From the NCBI GenBank assembly GCA_030710605.1, contig CP092886.1, positions 163,478,000-163,541,999 on the forward strand: a stretch of DNA of 64,000 bases, in the 5' to 3' direction. The position numbers and the translations under genes are program-made. Source of the stretch: Cordylochernes scorpioides. Taxonomy: Eukaryota > Arthropoda > Arachnida > Pseudoscorpiones > Chernetidae. The notes beneath the pieces are model-generated. The model saw only the letters and a list, made by a program, of their open reading frames with translations. It did not search any database and was not told where the DNA came from. Shown in pieces: positions 31,901 through 41,789 of the stretch. Each line of letters begins with the position of its first letter. The stretch's first letter is position 1.

Positions 31901-32477
31901 TGGACTTGCGGAAAGTTTGGCCAACATACTCAACTCAACAGGATTTTCTTGGTTAATTAACTGCAACGATGCAAGGATTATCCGGCAAGAAATACCTTTA
32001 ATAACTGATATTGCAATAGAACAATCTATTCAAAGTGACCAGGCAAAAATAGAGAATTCTAAATTCTACTCTCACTATAAGTATTTACACAGTTCATTCC
32101 GAATTGAAAACTATTTACTTAGCAACTTTCCATTCCCAGTAAAACGCTATATCGCACAACAGAGAATACTATATTCGTTTTTCAAGGAAAACCATACAAA
32201 CATTTTCAAAGAGGGTGATAAGATTTGTGATCTCTGCAAAGAAAATACGGAAACTGAACTATCTCATTACATCTATGAATGCCAAGATATTAGTGAGGAG
32301 AGAAGGACATTCTTTTCAATGGTAGACACCAGCCAACTTAGGTCAATCCAAATGATGTTAACCAGTGCCCAAACAAGCAGACTAGTTGCTCAGGCCCTAT
32401 ATAATTTTTACAAGGCAGTAGGTGTAAAGAGGGAGAAAAGAGAACTTGGAAGCTATTGTTCTTACACCTCAGAATGA
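29000..32477 (+). pseudogene. LINE ORF2: APE endonuclease and reverse transcriptase
   Basis: APE-type endonuclease motifs in order: IIYWNINGF, LTETWC, YGDLNVRTGD, SSVIDLAVVS and YSDHLPLVL. Reverse transcriptase: NYRGI, QAGFRSEYSCQDHIFTL, FFVDVKKAFDTV (first Asp), GVLQGEPLSPYLF and LLLFADDIVLL (FADD box). The C-terminal knuckle is CDLCKENTETELSHYIYEC (CCHC). The frame changes near 29400 and 31345, and a stop follows NYRGI at 30754-30756. A 93-base in-frame tandem duplication (29581-29673, 29674-29766) adds 31 residues between the third and fourth endonuclease motifs. It would cut target DNA and copy the element's RNA at the nick if intact. Confidence 0.85.
29581..29766 (+). repeat. In-frame 93-bp tandem duplication in the LINE endonuclease
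   Basis: The two 93-base copies differ at very few positions (one Phe to Leu change seen). Each encodes DPVSSSLSET to RSTSDR. It lies in a surface region between the Asp-Asn metal site and the Ser-Asp strand. Confidence 0.9.
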
Positions 32478-32644
32478 TGACGAAACATCGAGGGGCCATC
32501 GTGTTATTACTAATAATTGTATATAGTTGCGGAACTACTGGTTTCCTGTGCTGCTCTTTTCCTGTTATTGCACCTTGTACGGAGAATCTGTATAAGACTA
32601 ATGTCTTAATAAAGGCTTTGTGTGTGTGTGTGTGCTAACTACCG

Positions 32645-32745
32645 AAATCGTAGAAAGGGTTAAATATTGATGAGCCAAGCCCTTTCAATGTGTGCTTATC
32701 GTTTTGCAGCAGAGAAAATCCTGTTTTAAATTAAACCTTTATGTT
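32645..32745. repeat. Foldback family A, fragment
   Basis: ATATTGATGAGCCAAGCCCTT followed by TTTTGCAGCAGAGAAAATCC. It was probably joined to the sequence left of the LINE before the insertion. Confidence 0.4.
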
Positions 32746-33165
32746 ACGTAATATGTCATCTATTGTGTCGCGGAGTGAGTGCGACTAGTTTATTGAGACA
32801 CAGGGGAAGTGCAAACACTCTCGCTAATTAAAAGGCTCAAAAACAAAATAGGAAAAACGGTTAACATTAAGAACAGCGCGTGTTTAGCATTTAAAGCGAT
32901 ATTTTATTCTCGAAAAAAAGATATCCACAGTTTTATCTTCTATTTCGTGGATAGTTATTGGATTATTTCGTGAAATTTACATTCGATATTTTTGGCCATT
33001 CAAGACGACCTGAAGTAGACGGTGGATTTTTGTGAAAGTTAATCTCTTATCTTAAAATTTTTAAAACCGACTAAAAGCTAAAAGTTATTTACTTCTAAAT
33101 ATTTTATCTCTATACCGTTCCACGTAGCTTTTTTTTTTCCTAAAACAGAATAATGATTTAGGAAG
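32745..33165. other. No recognisable feature
   Basis: Moderately AT-rich; no family or coding trace recognised. Confidence 0.4.
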
Positions 33166-33168
33166 TAA

Positions 33169-33353
33169 TGGGATTTTCATGTGCTTTCTCTCTCGTTGTG
33201 TTTATCTTCCCAACTTCAACAGAGTCAAGCCTTGTGTCCTTCAATACAGCCTTGGGCTGTGAGAATAGTAAAATGTTAAATGAACAAGGTCAGGTAAATG
33301 ACGCAATTGTTCTAACACAATTATCCTATGCTTATCCAGGAAAAATATATTAA
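33169..33353 (+). CDS. Possible short exon or small secreted-like frame
   Basis: About 61 residues starting MGFSCAFSLVVFIFPTSTES, a hydrophobic start that looks like a signal peptide, then SSLVSFNTALGCENS. GGTCAG|GTAAAT inside the frame (about 33290-33302) could be a splice donor. No similarity recognised, and the frame is short enough to arise by chance. Confidence 0.2.
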
Positions 33354-33359
33354 ATTAAG

Positions 33360-33605
33360 AAAAAGGCCTTTCCTGATTGTGCAACTAAATCTTACTGATG
33401 GCTTGCGCCATCTATCGGAATAAATATCAAATAATCGTTAATTTTTAATTATTCCTGAATAGTCCAAATAGCCTTTTTGGTCGTTGAGGTACAATTTGGC
33501 TTATGAGGATCAACAGCCTGAAATACGTACGAGGTTGGCTTCCATTAATAAAGCAAGAAAGGATATTTGTCCAATTCTGGAATAGTTCAAAATTAACGAT
33601 TAGTT
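33360..33605. repeat. Family D ends around a decayed hammerhead, inverted
   Basis: 33395-33430 has GGCTTGCGCCATCTATCGGA. 33500-33550 has CTTATGAGGATCAACAGCC, then TGAAATACGTACGAGGTTGG, a decayed ribozyme region. 33560-33605 has the TTCTGGAATAGTTCAAAATT flank. Confidence 0.5.
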
Positions 33606-34140
33606 GATACTCACAGCTACGGTTTCAGCGATGTGGATGCATATGCGGCATTTATCTACACGAGAACCACCAACACGGATATGTTTAAAGTAACTATTGT
33701 CATCAAATACAAAACTAGATCCGATAAGGAAGATGTCTGTCCCCCGACTAGAGCTATGTGCCGCCTTAGTATTATCTCGACATGTGCGATGTGTTAGAGC
33801 AACTCTGAAATTTGAAGTGAGAAAATGTTATTTGCTGGACAAATTCAACTATAGTCTTAGGCTGGCTGAAAACACTCTCCAGAAATTTTCTTACCTTCGA
33901 AATAAATAAGGTGACAGAAATCTAGGAGCTCAGACAGGCACCAGATTAAAGACATGGGCTGCCGAGTGATAATCCTGTAGACATCGCATTGGGCCTCAAC
34001 TAGAAAGCTCATCTCTTTGGTGGAATGGACCCACATGGTTCTCTCAGGATGAAGCAGACTGGCCAAGAATACCTCGACCTTGTAGCATTAAAGCTCAGAA
34101 CGAGATAGCTGCAACACACGCTCTGAGTGAAACTCTGGTT
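33602..34140 (+). pseudogene. BEL/Pao-type LTR retrotransposon pol fossil
   Basis: The stretch shows wording characteristic of BEL/Pao polyproteins, including KMSVPRLELCAALVLSRHV, in the region between reverse transcriptase and integrase. Only this part is left; no LTRs, gag or protease were seen next to it. The copy is broken, with several disruptions, and looks old. Confidence 0.7.
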
Positions 34141-34189
34141 TCGGGCTTTGGCCCTCATGTCTGATAATCGGCCCTTGCCACTTCACCAA

Positions 34190-34360
34190 CTTAAACACCT
34201 GTTTGTGAATTCCGACCAAATTAATCATAACGCCTCTGGTAGAATGTTAAGAAATCGAAGCCGCCCCTGTACTGATGAGGGTCAAAGTCCGAAACGATAG
34301 TATACAGGTTGGCCTTTTGTCTGATTTTGCAAACACTAGTGCTTTGGCTCATTCTTCATT
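34190..34360 (+). repeat. Hammerhead repeat family R, copy 3
   Basis: Colinear with 13600-13760: AGAATGTTAAGAAATCGAAG, the ribozyme, CCTTTTGTCTGATTTTGC and GTGCTTTGGCTCATTC. Confidence 0.75.
34266..34308 (+). ncRNA. Hammerhead ribozyme, family R, complete copy
   Basis: Stem I CCTGTA/TACAGG (6 pairs), core CTGATGA, stem II GGGT/GTCC (with G-T wobbles) and loop CAAA, GAAA, stem III AC/GT with loop GATA, cleavage triplet GTA. All invariant positions are intact, and the stems covary with the copy at 13652-13694. Confidence 0.8.
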
Positions 34361-34639
34361 CTCACTAGTAAAGTTTTTTGGGTGATGAACAATGCATGTA
34401 TATAATGCATTTGGTACAATTATGCATACTAATAAGTATAAAGTAATTATTTTTAAAACCAAAATACATTCGCTCAAATGCGCTCAATTTGTCCCATAAA
34501 TAATGACCGTTTTTGGAGATACATTTTTGAGATGAAAAAAAAAAACATAAATAATTTGACAACACATGTATATTATATATTGTTCTAAAGCTTACAGAAC
34601 GCACATACACGTGTAGTCATTTTTTCAAAAATTTCACGA

Positions 34640-35690
34640 ATGATGTAAAATCTCTATAATTTAAAATATTGAGCAATGGAACCTAGGAATTTGCGCCTTA
34701 TTTTGCTTCGCGAATTTAAACTTCGACGTTCGGTCGCCCAGGCACCCAAAACATTATTAAGGCCTGGGGAGAAACTTCTACTTCTGAAAGAACCACAAGA
34801 AGATGGTTTCAGAAATTTAAAGTTGGCGATTTCGGACTTGAAGATCAAGATGGTCGTGGTCGTCGATCAACCTTCAAAAATGAAGATCTAGAGTCTCATA
34901 TTGAATCCAATAATACCCAAACAGTGCGTGAGGTAAGTGCAGAGCTTAATGCTTCAAAATCAACCATTACTAGACCACCAAATTGGCAAAATAAAATAAT
35001 TGCCACAATGGGTCCCGCACGATTTGAGTGATGCTCAACGTCAGAGACGTCTGGAAATGTCAGTTCTTTGTTGGCTACAATTTGATTCCTTTTTAAAAAC
35101 AAATTGTTATGTGTGATGAAAGGTGGGTTCTTTTTGACACCAGGAAGAGATAGAAGCAGTGATTAGACAAAGATGAGAACCCAAAACCAAGCTTGAATCC
35201 AAGGCGGATAATGCTCATTGTTTGGTGGTCATATGCTGGATCATTGCATTACAGATTTTTGAATAGTGACGAAACGATAAATTCAGAAGTGTATTGTCAA
35301 GATTTGCAAGCCATGCATATGAAATTGCCAGAATAAATGCACAGTTTGGTCAATAGGAAAGGCGTTATTCTGCTTCACGATAACACACGGCCACACTATA
35401 CAATTACGACCCAACAAAAATATTGCTCAATTAGGTAATGAAGTTCTAGCTCACCCTCTATATATGTTTTTCAAGCATTTGGATAATTTTTTCATGGAAA
35501 ACAACGACTGATCAACCAGTGAGATGTGAAAAACGCCTTTTTAGATTATTTGGCCTCTAGACAACCAGACTTTCATTAAAATGGCATAAAAATGCTACCA
35601 TCACGTTGGCACAAGTGCTGTGATTCTAATGGTGCCTATTCTGTTTAAATAAACTCATTTTTGGCTTAGATATGGTGTATTTGATTGGTC
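34640..35690 (+). pseudogene. mariner transposase (DD34D type), decayed
   Basis: Plus-strand pieces in order: LILLREFKLRRSVAQAPKTL (helix-turn-helix region), GDFGLEDQDGRGRRSTFKNE and ESNNTQTVREVSAELNASKS (second helix-turn-helix), DLSDAQRQRRLEMSV, CDERWVLFDT (first catalytic Asp), GVILLHDNTRPH (second Asp). The third Asp region is not preserved. The end near 35640 (RWHKCCDSNGAYSV) fits the C-terminus. At least five frame changes or stops. Terminal inverted repeats were not recognised. Confidence 0.75.
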
Positions 35691-36800
35691 GCTTCCAAAC
35701 AGCCATTATTTATGTGACAACCTGATAGAATAGAGACGAGTATGAACGAAGGAATTTGAGCATGTATTTACTCTCTATTTTAGATTCTATGTCACGGTAT
35801 GAAAATACTATAGGTCAAAATTTATAAAGTAATCAAATCCGACATTACAAAGTGAAAGACGGGAGCATCAGGGTTGACACATTATTCACATAGAATTAAA
35901 TATATCCAATAGGCTGTGTGCCCTTGTTAATGTTAATAAAAAATTTGATCTTTTTTAAAATAAGAAATATTTGTTCGTCCATTATTTTCCATTAACAACT
36001 ACATTCGCATCATGTGAAAGATTTTTTATATAAAAAGGGTTATTGTTATTGTGTCCAATGAAGACCCTCATATGTCCCCATGTATCTCTACCACAGCAGT
36101 CGAAACATCCACTATATTGGGTGTAGAGCTGCTGCTCTGAGTCCATGTCAATTTTCTGCAATGCTACGGCCATTGCTGGACATGAGAAAAAAGATCATTG
36201 GATATAGTGTTTTAAATAAAGAGGAAAGAATATTTTCAAAAGGTTTTAATACAAGCGATATATAAAATTATGTATCAAAGAGTTGTGAAATTAAAAATAT
36301 AGGTTTTACATATAGTTTTTCACATTATCTGTTAGCTTTTATATTAATATAAAAAGATATATATAAAGTTAAACATCAAATATCCGTCTCACAGTTAAGA
36401 CAAGATTTCATAATTGGTATATTTGAAAATATTTGAGCATATATATTTACTTTTATTATAAACACAAACCAATCGCTTATATATTCATATATAGAAAGTT
36501 ATCAGTAAGAACAACAACTATGCAATATTCCTATTTTTAAAATTTTCAATATTCTAAAAAATGAAGATTCTATAAAATTTCACATATATATATTAGCATA
36601 TATCTAAAACATAGTTTTATTCATTTTAAATATTGTAAACAAGATGCTTCTCACATTTATCAAAAGTCTGGAGGTAAATTCAATAGTAAATCCTGACATT
36701 TTAAAGTTTTAATATTTTTGAATAAATAACCATACACCACAAAATATTAAAATGTTTTACTCTGGAGGTTATTAAATGTGTTATTTGCCCCCAATTGTAC
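35690..36800. other. Mostly AT-rich DNA, one short repeat
   Basis: 36040-36110 contains TGTGTCCAATGAAGACCCTC, which resembles short sequences near 310 and 6020. The rest shows no recognised feature. A TTTATT at 36614 could be a poly-A signal of the minus-strand gene at 36815-37270. Confidence 0.4.
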
Positions 36801-36814
36801 CGTTATTTCAACAA

Positions 36815-37270
36815 TTATTTCCAAGATGGCTTCGAACCATTGCCCGACGGCTTGGAAAGCTTCTCGTGATACACCTTCATGTCGTTGATGTATTCATCCA
36901 GAACTTTCTTGCACTCCACACAGCTCTCCATCATTGACTTGCATCCATCCCCGGAGCTTCCCTTCAAATCCATCAGCGGGACGAGGATATCGAGAACTTC
37001 TTTGAAGTTGTAGCTGTACTCGCTGTTGATTTGTTGAATCTTCGCTCTCTCCGAGAATGATACATTCTTATGTTGCTTACACTTCTCATAGAGATCTAAG
37101 TACTTGACATTGTCAGCCATGATGCTTGTGTAGAGGGTCTGCAAAGCAAATAGGTATTCCTGCTGAAGATTTTCCCTGTTTTCTTCTGAGAAGTCGAAGA
37201 GGAACTCTTCATTTTTCTCAGCAGTGGATTCAGTGTTTCCTCTACTGGTGGAAGGCATCTGAAGATCCAT
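36815..37270 (-). CDS. Hypothetical protein, 151 residues, possible host gene
   Basis: The best candidate for a host gene here. ATG at 37270 lies in a strong context (A at -3, G at +4). The open frame extends upstream but without an ATG. The protein starts MDLQMPSTSRGNTESTAEKN and is largely helical in character, with charged stretches such as FDFSEENRENLQQEYLFALQ. It has a Cys cluster CKSMMESCVECKKV near residue 125 and ends in a basic, Ser/Gly-rich tail. There is no signal peptide or membrane segment. GC content is clearly higher than in its surroundings. I do not recognise the family. It may be a single-exon gene or the last exon of a longer one. Confidence 0.5.
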   Translation of the reverse strand: MDLQMPSTSRGNTESTAEKNEEFLFDFSEENRENLQQEYLFALQTLYTSIMADNVKYLDLYEKCKQHKNVSFSERAKIQQINSEYSYNFKEVLDILVPLMDLKGSSGDGCKSMMESCVECKKVLDEYINDMKVYHEKLSKPSGNGSKPSWK

Positions 37271-37570
37271 GATTAGGCTCAATGTAACGCGGGACCTGGG
37301 CGTTGGTTCCAGCAACGAAACGTTTGATCACTTGTTGTTCCCTTTAACTAACTGAAGACTTGGCTGTTCAAAATTGGGATTCGTTTGTATCAGGGGACGT
37401 TATGAACTCCTGGAGTTACCAGAACACAAGTTCATGAACCTTGAGGTCTTACTCAAGAAGGTCGCGCCTTTTCTACCTGGACAAACAATCCCCTTAGCAC
37501 AAAGCATAGAGATATCTCCACGGCTATTTTACTGTTATAAACCAATATAACTCACTAGAAGATACCATAA

Positions 37571-37723
37571 TTATATATTTCAGTTATTCAAGTCCTAACA
37601 CTGGCTTATACGTGGCTCCAGGAGTCTGCTCGGATTACATCAGGAAAGAAACGAGGAGAGACCAACTTTAGCGGAGATACCGACCAAAGGACCTTTGGAT
37701 CACCATTTACAAAAGAAAGAGCT
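37571..37723 (+). other. Exon-like open stretch
   Basis: TATATATTTCAG at about 37575-37586 could be a splice acceptor. The frame behind it stays open for about 47 codons (TWLQESARITSGKKRGETNF in the middle) and ends TKERA with a stop. GC is higher than in the surroundings. No similarity recognised. Confidence 0.25.
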
Positions 37724-38004
37724 TAAATGAATAAACTCCATTAAAAGGAAATTGATCTATTATTTACTTATTTTCCTTTGTTTGCTAATGGAAATCCGCT
37801 CGGGAAATGTGTGTAACATGAGCAGGGAGGAGAGCAATGTCGAGACCCATTCAAACCGCAGCCTGTCTGGTGTAACCATATATTTTCTATAACCCAGGTA
37901 AAAAGACGCCCTATTTAATGTCAACAAAGAAAATATATTAAATAGCGATATATATATTAATATATAGGCTATATATATTATATATAAGATATAAAAAGGG
38001 AAGA

Positions 38005-38181
38005 ATGGAGAGAATAGACATACCTAGCCACGCGGCCAAAGTCACTGACTCATGTTACCTTCCAGCAGAGAGCCGGAGTTCTAAGAAAGGAAAGCTGCGC
38101 TGCGAAATGAATTTGATACCAAAAGACTTTCAAGATTTTTTACCTGAGTTCGCCTTGATATCGACCATTCAGGTTGAATAG
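38005..38181 (+). CDS. Small open frame, 58 residues
   Basis: MERIDIPSHAAKVTDSCYLP at the start and FQDFLPEFALISTIQVE at the end. It lies in the same GC-richer, apparently unique island as 36815-37270. Charged and without hydrophobic segments. It could be an exon or chance. Confidence 0.2.
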   Translation: MERIDIPSHAAKVTDSCYLPAESRSSKKGKLRCEMNLIPKDFQDFLPEFALISTIQVE

Positions 38182-38289
38182 ACGGCTTTCTTAGAGGTTT
38201 AATTGTAAGATAACCTTGCATATAAAGGTTATTATATATATATATATATTTGATGGTATATGGAGTAAGGTAAACACTGTCCATTTTTG

Positions 38290-38520
38290 TCAATCAAAAC
38301 CCGGGATCGAATCCTGCATTGAGAACTTTTTTCTTTGTTTCAAAGGCCCCCGATTCCGGCCAAACTTCAACTCACCAGTCACACTAAGTATAAAAAGGGC
38401 TCTGGCACATTGTAAGTCCAGAAATCGAATTGCTTTCTACCTATGTGTGGTGCCCTTACAATAAAAGACACTTACCAACCATCCACATGATTATCATGGC
38501 CTTTACCAGGTGTATTAAAG
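38290..38520 (+). mobile_element. SINE-A, old fragment
   Basis: CCCGGGATCGAATCCTGCATT (B-box region), GGCCCCCGATTCCGGCCAAA and CATGATTATCATGGCCTTTA follow in the order of SINE-A, with many differences from the copies at 22802 and 57130. Confidence 0.6.
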
Positions 38521-38818
38521 TTGATATTAAATTTTATATTTATAAATTTTATAATATCTTATATTAAAGTTTATAAAAGGTTTCTTTTTACGATCATATA
38601 TTTTAACATTTCAAACAATAATGACATATTATACCATAATCTGAAGGGGGTATATACATACACAGACTTATGCAATCCTGTAAAGTCGAAGCGGCTGACA
38701 CAGAATAGAACCAATAGAAATTCTCGTCGGCTAGAATTTGAAATACTAAGAGGCTCTGGCTTATTAGCGATTAGCCCATCCATAAGTTAATCCCCAGATC
38801 CCTACTAAGATATATAGT
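38520..38818. other. No recognisable feature
   Basis: AT-rich with a moderately GC-rich part at 38680-38790; nothing recognised. Confidence 0.4.
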
Positions 38819-38820
38819 TA

Positions 38821-39070
38821 CTAGACGAATGGCCCGGGCAACGCCCGGGTTTTACCCGAGTGCGCATATATTTTAAAAACGTTTTAATTCAAATATTATT
38901 CGTTACAATTATAAATTGGCGCCATGGATGTCACTCTTGTGAAACGTCCCGTTCCAAACTGTGTGTTTTTAAAATGTTTTAATTAAAATACTATTCGTTA
39001 CAATTATAAATTGGCGCCGTGGATGTCTCTCTTGTGAAACGTCCCGCCCCAAACTGTGTGTTTCTTGAAA
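38821..39070 (-). mobile_element. Helitron 3' part with a duplicated subterminal block
   Basis: The minus-strand 3' end has the GC hairpin CCCGGGCGTTGCCCGGG, then CCATTCGT and CTAG followed by a T-rich flank. A block of about 95 bases (from TTTTAAAACGTTTTAATTC to AACTGTGTG) is present twice in tandem. The 5' end was not found. Confidence 0.7.
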
Positions 39071-39420
39071 ATATAAAAATAAAAATGTGAATTTTCATAA
39101 AGATTTCATCATGTCGATTTTTTTTTTTGCATTTCACCTACTAAATCGATAGAGATAATTACATTTGCAACATGAACTTAGGTATATTGACTAAATAGAA
39201 AACTGCATAGTAATAAAGATCATTTTTTAAAGGCACCATATCGTTTTTTTTTCAATAAAATCGAAACAAAAATTAACGATAAATAACGATAATTGCCTTA
39301 AAAAGAAATTGCCTTAAAAAAAAGAAACATTCGCGGTGATTTTGTCTTGCATTCGTTTATACAATATATATATTGCGTATGATATTGTTTTTTACAGCAC
39401 AATACAACAATGTTGGCAAG
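39070..39420. other. AT-rich DNA, possible LINE 3' UTR
   Basis: 39360-39425 probably belongs to the 3' untranslated part of the minus-strand LINE at 39426; the rest is unassigned. Confidence 0.35.
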
Positions 39421-39425
39421 TTTCT

Positions 39426-40172
39426 CTAGAGTGGAATGTCGAGGTGACGAATCCACTCCAGGGCCTCCTCTGTGCACCGGTGGATATCCCCAAGTGTTCC
39501 CTGGAAGAATCTTCGAGGACAGTCCCTTAGGATATGGTGCATTGTTTGTATTTGTCCACAGTCGCAGTTCTGGTCTGGACTCATGTTCCACTTATTTAGT
39601 AGGTAGTTGCATCTACCAGTAGAGGTCCTGATTCTATTGAGGGTTGACCAGGTCCTCCTAGGTAGGTTGTAGCCGGGAGGTTTGGTGTTAGGATCCTCCA
39701 CCAGGTCTTTGTTGGCGATGGCAAGATTGCTCCATCGGTTTCTCCACTCTTCTTTAAGATCTACATTTTCATCGGCCACCCATGCAGGATTCCTTGATAT
39801 TAGTCGAGTTGGGGGAGGAATTTCGAGAACAGTGTTGATTGGAAGCTTAGTGTTAGCTTTAATTTTACTGAGAAGGTTGGAGGTAGATTTCTTTCTTCTG
39901 AGGTCAGGAGGTGCTATGTTAGAGAGATATGGGAGCCAGTCTATAGGGGTAGGTCTCATGTTTCCCGTTATTAATCTCATAGTTTGGTTAAGTTGAGCAT
40001 CTATGCTGTCTGTATGGGAGCTTCTTTCCCACACAGGGGCGCAGTACTCCGCAACTGAGTATACTAAGGCGAGGGCAGTCGTGCGTAGAGTGTCAGCACT
40101 ACAGCCCCACGTGGTGCCTGCCAACCTAGTCATGATATTATTCCTTGTTTTGTTTATACAATTATTATATAC
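39426..40172 (-). pseudogene. LINE C-terminal region, 5'-truncated
   Basis: About 240 residues remain open. TRLAGTTWGCSADTLRTTAL, LVYSVAEYCAPVWERSSHTD and NQTMRLITGNMRPTPIDWLP are wording typical of the thumb and C-terminal part of jockey-like LINE proteins. A knuckle CNYLLNKW, then CDCGQIQTMHHILRDCP follows. The polymerase itself is missing. The upstream side meets a Helitron end near 40171. No stop interrupts the preserved part, so this copy is younger than most LINE traces here. Confidence 0.75.
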
Positions 40173-40444
40173 GAATGACCCGGGCAACGCCCGGGTTTTA
40201 CCCGATTAAATGCTTTTATTCAAATACTATTCGTTACAATTATAAATTGGCGCCGTGGATGTCATTCTTGTATAATATATAAATGAGTTTTAAAAATTGT
40301 AAAAAAAAAAAAATGCATCGGCCGGGAATCGAACCCGGGCCGCCCGCGTGGCAGGCGAGCATTCTACCACTGAACCACCGATGGTTATGAAAAATCCCAT
40401 CCTTGAGCTTCAAACAGACAGAATAAGGCAAATATATAAGTAGA
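40171..40444 (-). mobile_element. Short Helitron carrying tRNA-Gly
   Basis: The minus-strand 5' end TCTACTTATATATTTGCC follows A and continues CTTATTCTGTCTGTTTG. The 3' end has the GC hairpin and GTCATTCGT, but the final CTAG is not preserved. Only about 274 bases long, so the tRNA makes up a quarter of it. Confidence 0.75.
40314..40384 (-). tRNA. tRNA-Gly (GCC), Helitron-borne copy 2
   Basis: 71 bases with A-box TGGTTCAGTGG, B-box GGTTCGATTCC, anticodon stem CTCGC/GCGGG around CTGCCAC and a T run downstream. The only visible defect is C at position 1 opposite C72, shared with 3282-3352. It is better preserved than that copy and might still be transcribed by RNA polymerase III. Confidence 0.9.
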
Positions 40445-40490
40445 TAATCTCTCTCTCTTTAACCTTATATAATCTTGTATGAACATTGAG

Positions 40491-41070
40491 TTTCAGTCTA
40501 TCTCTCCACGCCCTACCCCATCCTGACCATCCCGCCTCGAGGCACGCCGCCTGTGGGTCCAGCCACGGGTCGCTGGCCTACAGATATTGGAATTGCCGAG
40601 TCATGCGATCCCTGCTCCGGGAGGTGTTCACTTCTTGTGGTTTACCCCTGGATCTACAGGCCTGGCTCTTCGGCGTCGGCCTCCATCCCGAGTTAATGAA
40701 ATTGACAGGGTGGCTAAGGCGAGCATCTATAAATACCATCTTGGTCTTGAACTGGGAAACGCCAGCCATCAAATCAACCTGCCCACTCCGTGGGAAAGAA
40801 CTCTCGCGGTCCATCGGGGGCGGAGTCTTTCCCGCGGTTGGCGCTACCAATGAAGCCTTGTATAGATTTCATTTTGTATGTTCATCCTTTTTTCATATTT
40901 ATTTATTGTTATTATTATTATTTAGTTTTTATTTATCACTATAATATTTTATGAACGATGTGATAAAAGTAGATTCAATCTCAATGTCTCTCTCTCTCTA
41001 CGCCCTACCCCATCCTGACCATCCTGCCTCGAGGCAGCCACCTGGGCCGCCTGTGGGCCCCGCGACGGGT
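40491..41070. repeat. GC-rich segment between direct repeats
   Basis: CGCCCTACCCCATCCTGACC, CCTCGAGGCA and ACGGGTCGC occur at 40491-40580 and again at 40978-41070. The 400 bases between are GC-rich (CTCCATCCCGAGTTAATGAA, GTGGGAAAGAACTCTCGCGG). Frames of 88-152 residues are open in several phases, and none shows a recognisable motif. Class unknown. Confidence 0.5.
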
Positions 41071-41099
41071 CGCCAACTATCTGAAAATAAATACAAGAA

Positions 41100-41345
41100 G
41101 ATCTCTGATTTTTAGATATTCCAAAGCTTGGTCAAATATCTTTTCTTAACAAACCAAGAAAATCCAACTACGTACTCGTTTCAGGCTGTTGGCAATCTTC
41201 AGAGTGATGCAGTGCAGGCTGTACCTTAACGACCAAAAAATCTGGTTCCGGAGACATCCTGAGAAGTCTTGAAAGATCAACAGCCTTAAACGCTTACGTG
41301 GTTGTTCTTCTGTTAATTTATCAATAAATGGCATTTGACCAATAT
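41100..41345 (-). repeat. Decayed hammerhead repeat, families D/E
   Basis: The minus strand has AAGATTGCCAACAGCCTGAA and CGAGTACGTAGTTGG. The plus strand has ATCAACAGCCTTAAACGC and TTACGTGGTTGTTC. So remnants lie in both orientations, with no ribozyme left intact. Confidence 0.45.
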
Positions 41346-41374
41346 TCTTGAATAGTTTGAATATCAACGATAAT

Positions 41375-41760
41375 AATTACAAATTTGTAATAAATATATT
41401 TACTGGCAATGTGTTTCTTTTCAATAATATCATCAAATATTATCTCTACAGACCTGTAACAAATAAATTTTTACTTGCAATGTGTTTCTTTTCAATAATA
41501 TCATCAAATATTATCTCTACAGACCTGTAACAAATAAATTTACTGGCAATGTGTTTATTTTCAATAATATCATCAAATATTATCTCTACAGACCTGTAAC
41601 AAATAAATTTACTGGCAATGTGTTTATTTTCAATAATATCATCAAATATTGTCTCTACAGACCTGTAACAAATAAATTTACTGGCAATGTTTTTTTTTTA
41701 ATATTTAATCAAATATTATCTCTACAGACCTATAACAAATATATTTACTGGCAATGATGA
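41375..41760. repeat. Tandem repeat, unit about 68 bp
   Basis: About five and a half copies of a unit built from AACAAATAAATTTACTGGCA, ATGTGTTTATTTTCAATAAT and CATCAAATATTATCTCTACA. The last copies are more diverged. Single words of the unit occur near 13930 and 14320. Confidence 0.85.
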
Positions 41761-41789
41761 TATTATTGAAAAGGAGCACATTGCCAGTA

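Larger units (their letters stand above)
28519..32633 (+). mobile_element. Non-LTR retrotransposon (LINE) with target duplication
   Basis: Flanked by GCTAACTACCG at 28508-28518 and 32634-32644. It encodes an ORF1 remnant, then endonuclease, reverse transcriptase and a C-terminal zinc knuckle, and ends in AATAAAGGCTTTG followed by (TG)n. A microsatellite tail without poly-A is typical of several LINE clades. The 5' end begins six bases before the first Met, so the copy is probably 5'-truncated. The clade is unresolved; no RNase H domain was seen. Several breaks make this copy inactive. Confidence 0.9.

Noticed and set aside
40486-40944. 152-residue plus-strand frame in GC-rich DNA
   Set aside because: Several phases are open because of composition; no motif and no start context of note.
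41482-41757. 91-residue repeated frame
   Set aside because: Reading of the 68-base tandem repeat at 41375-41760.
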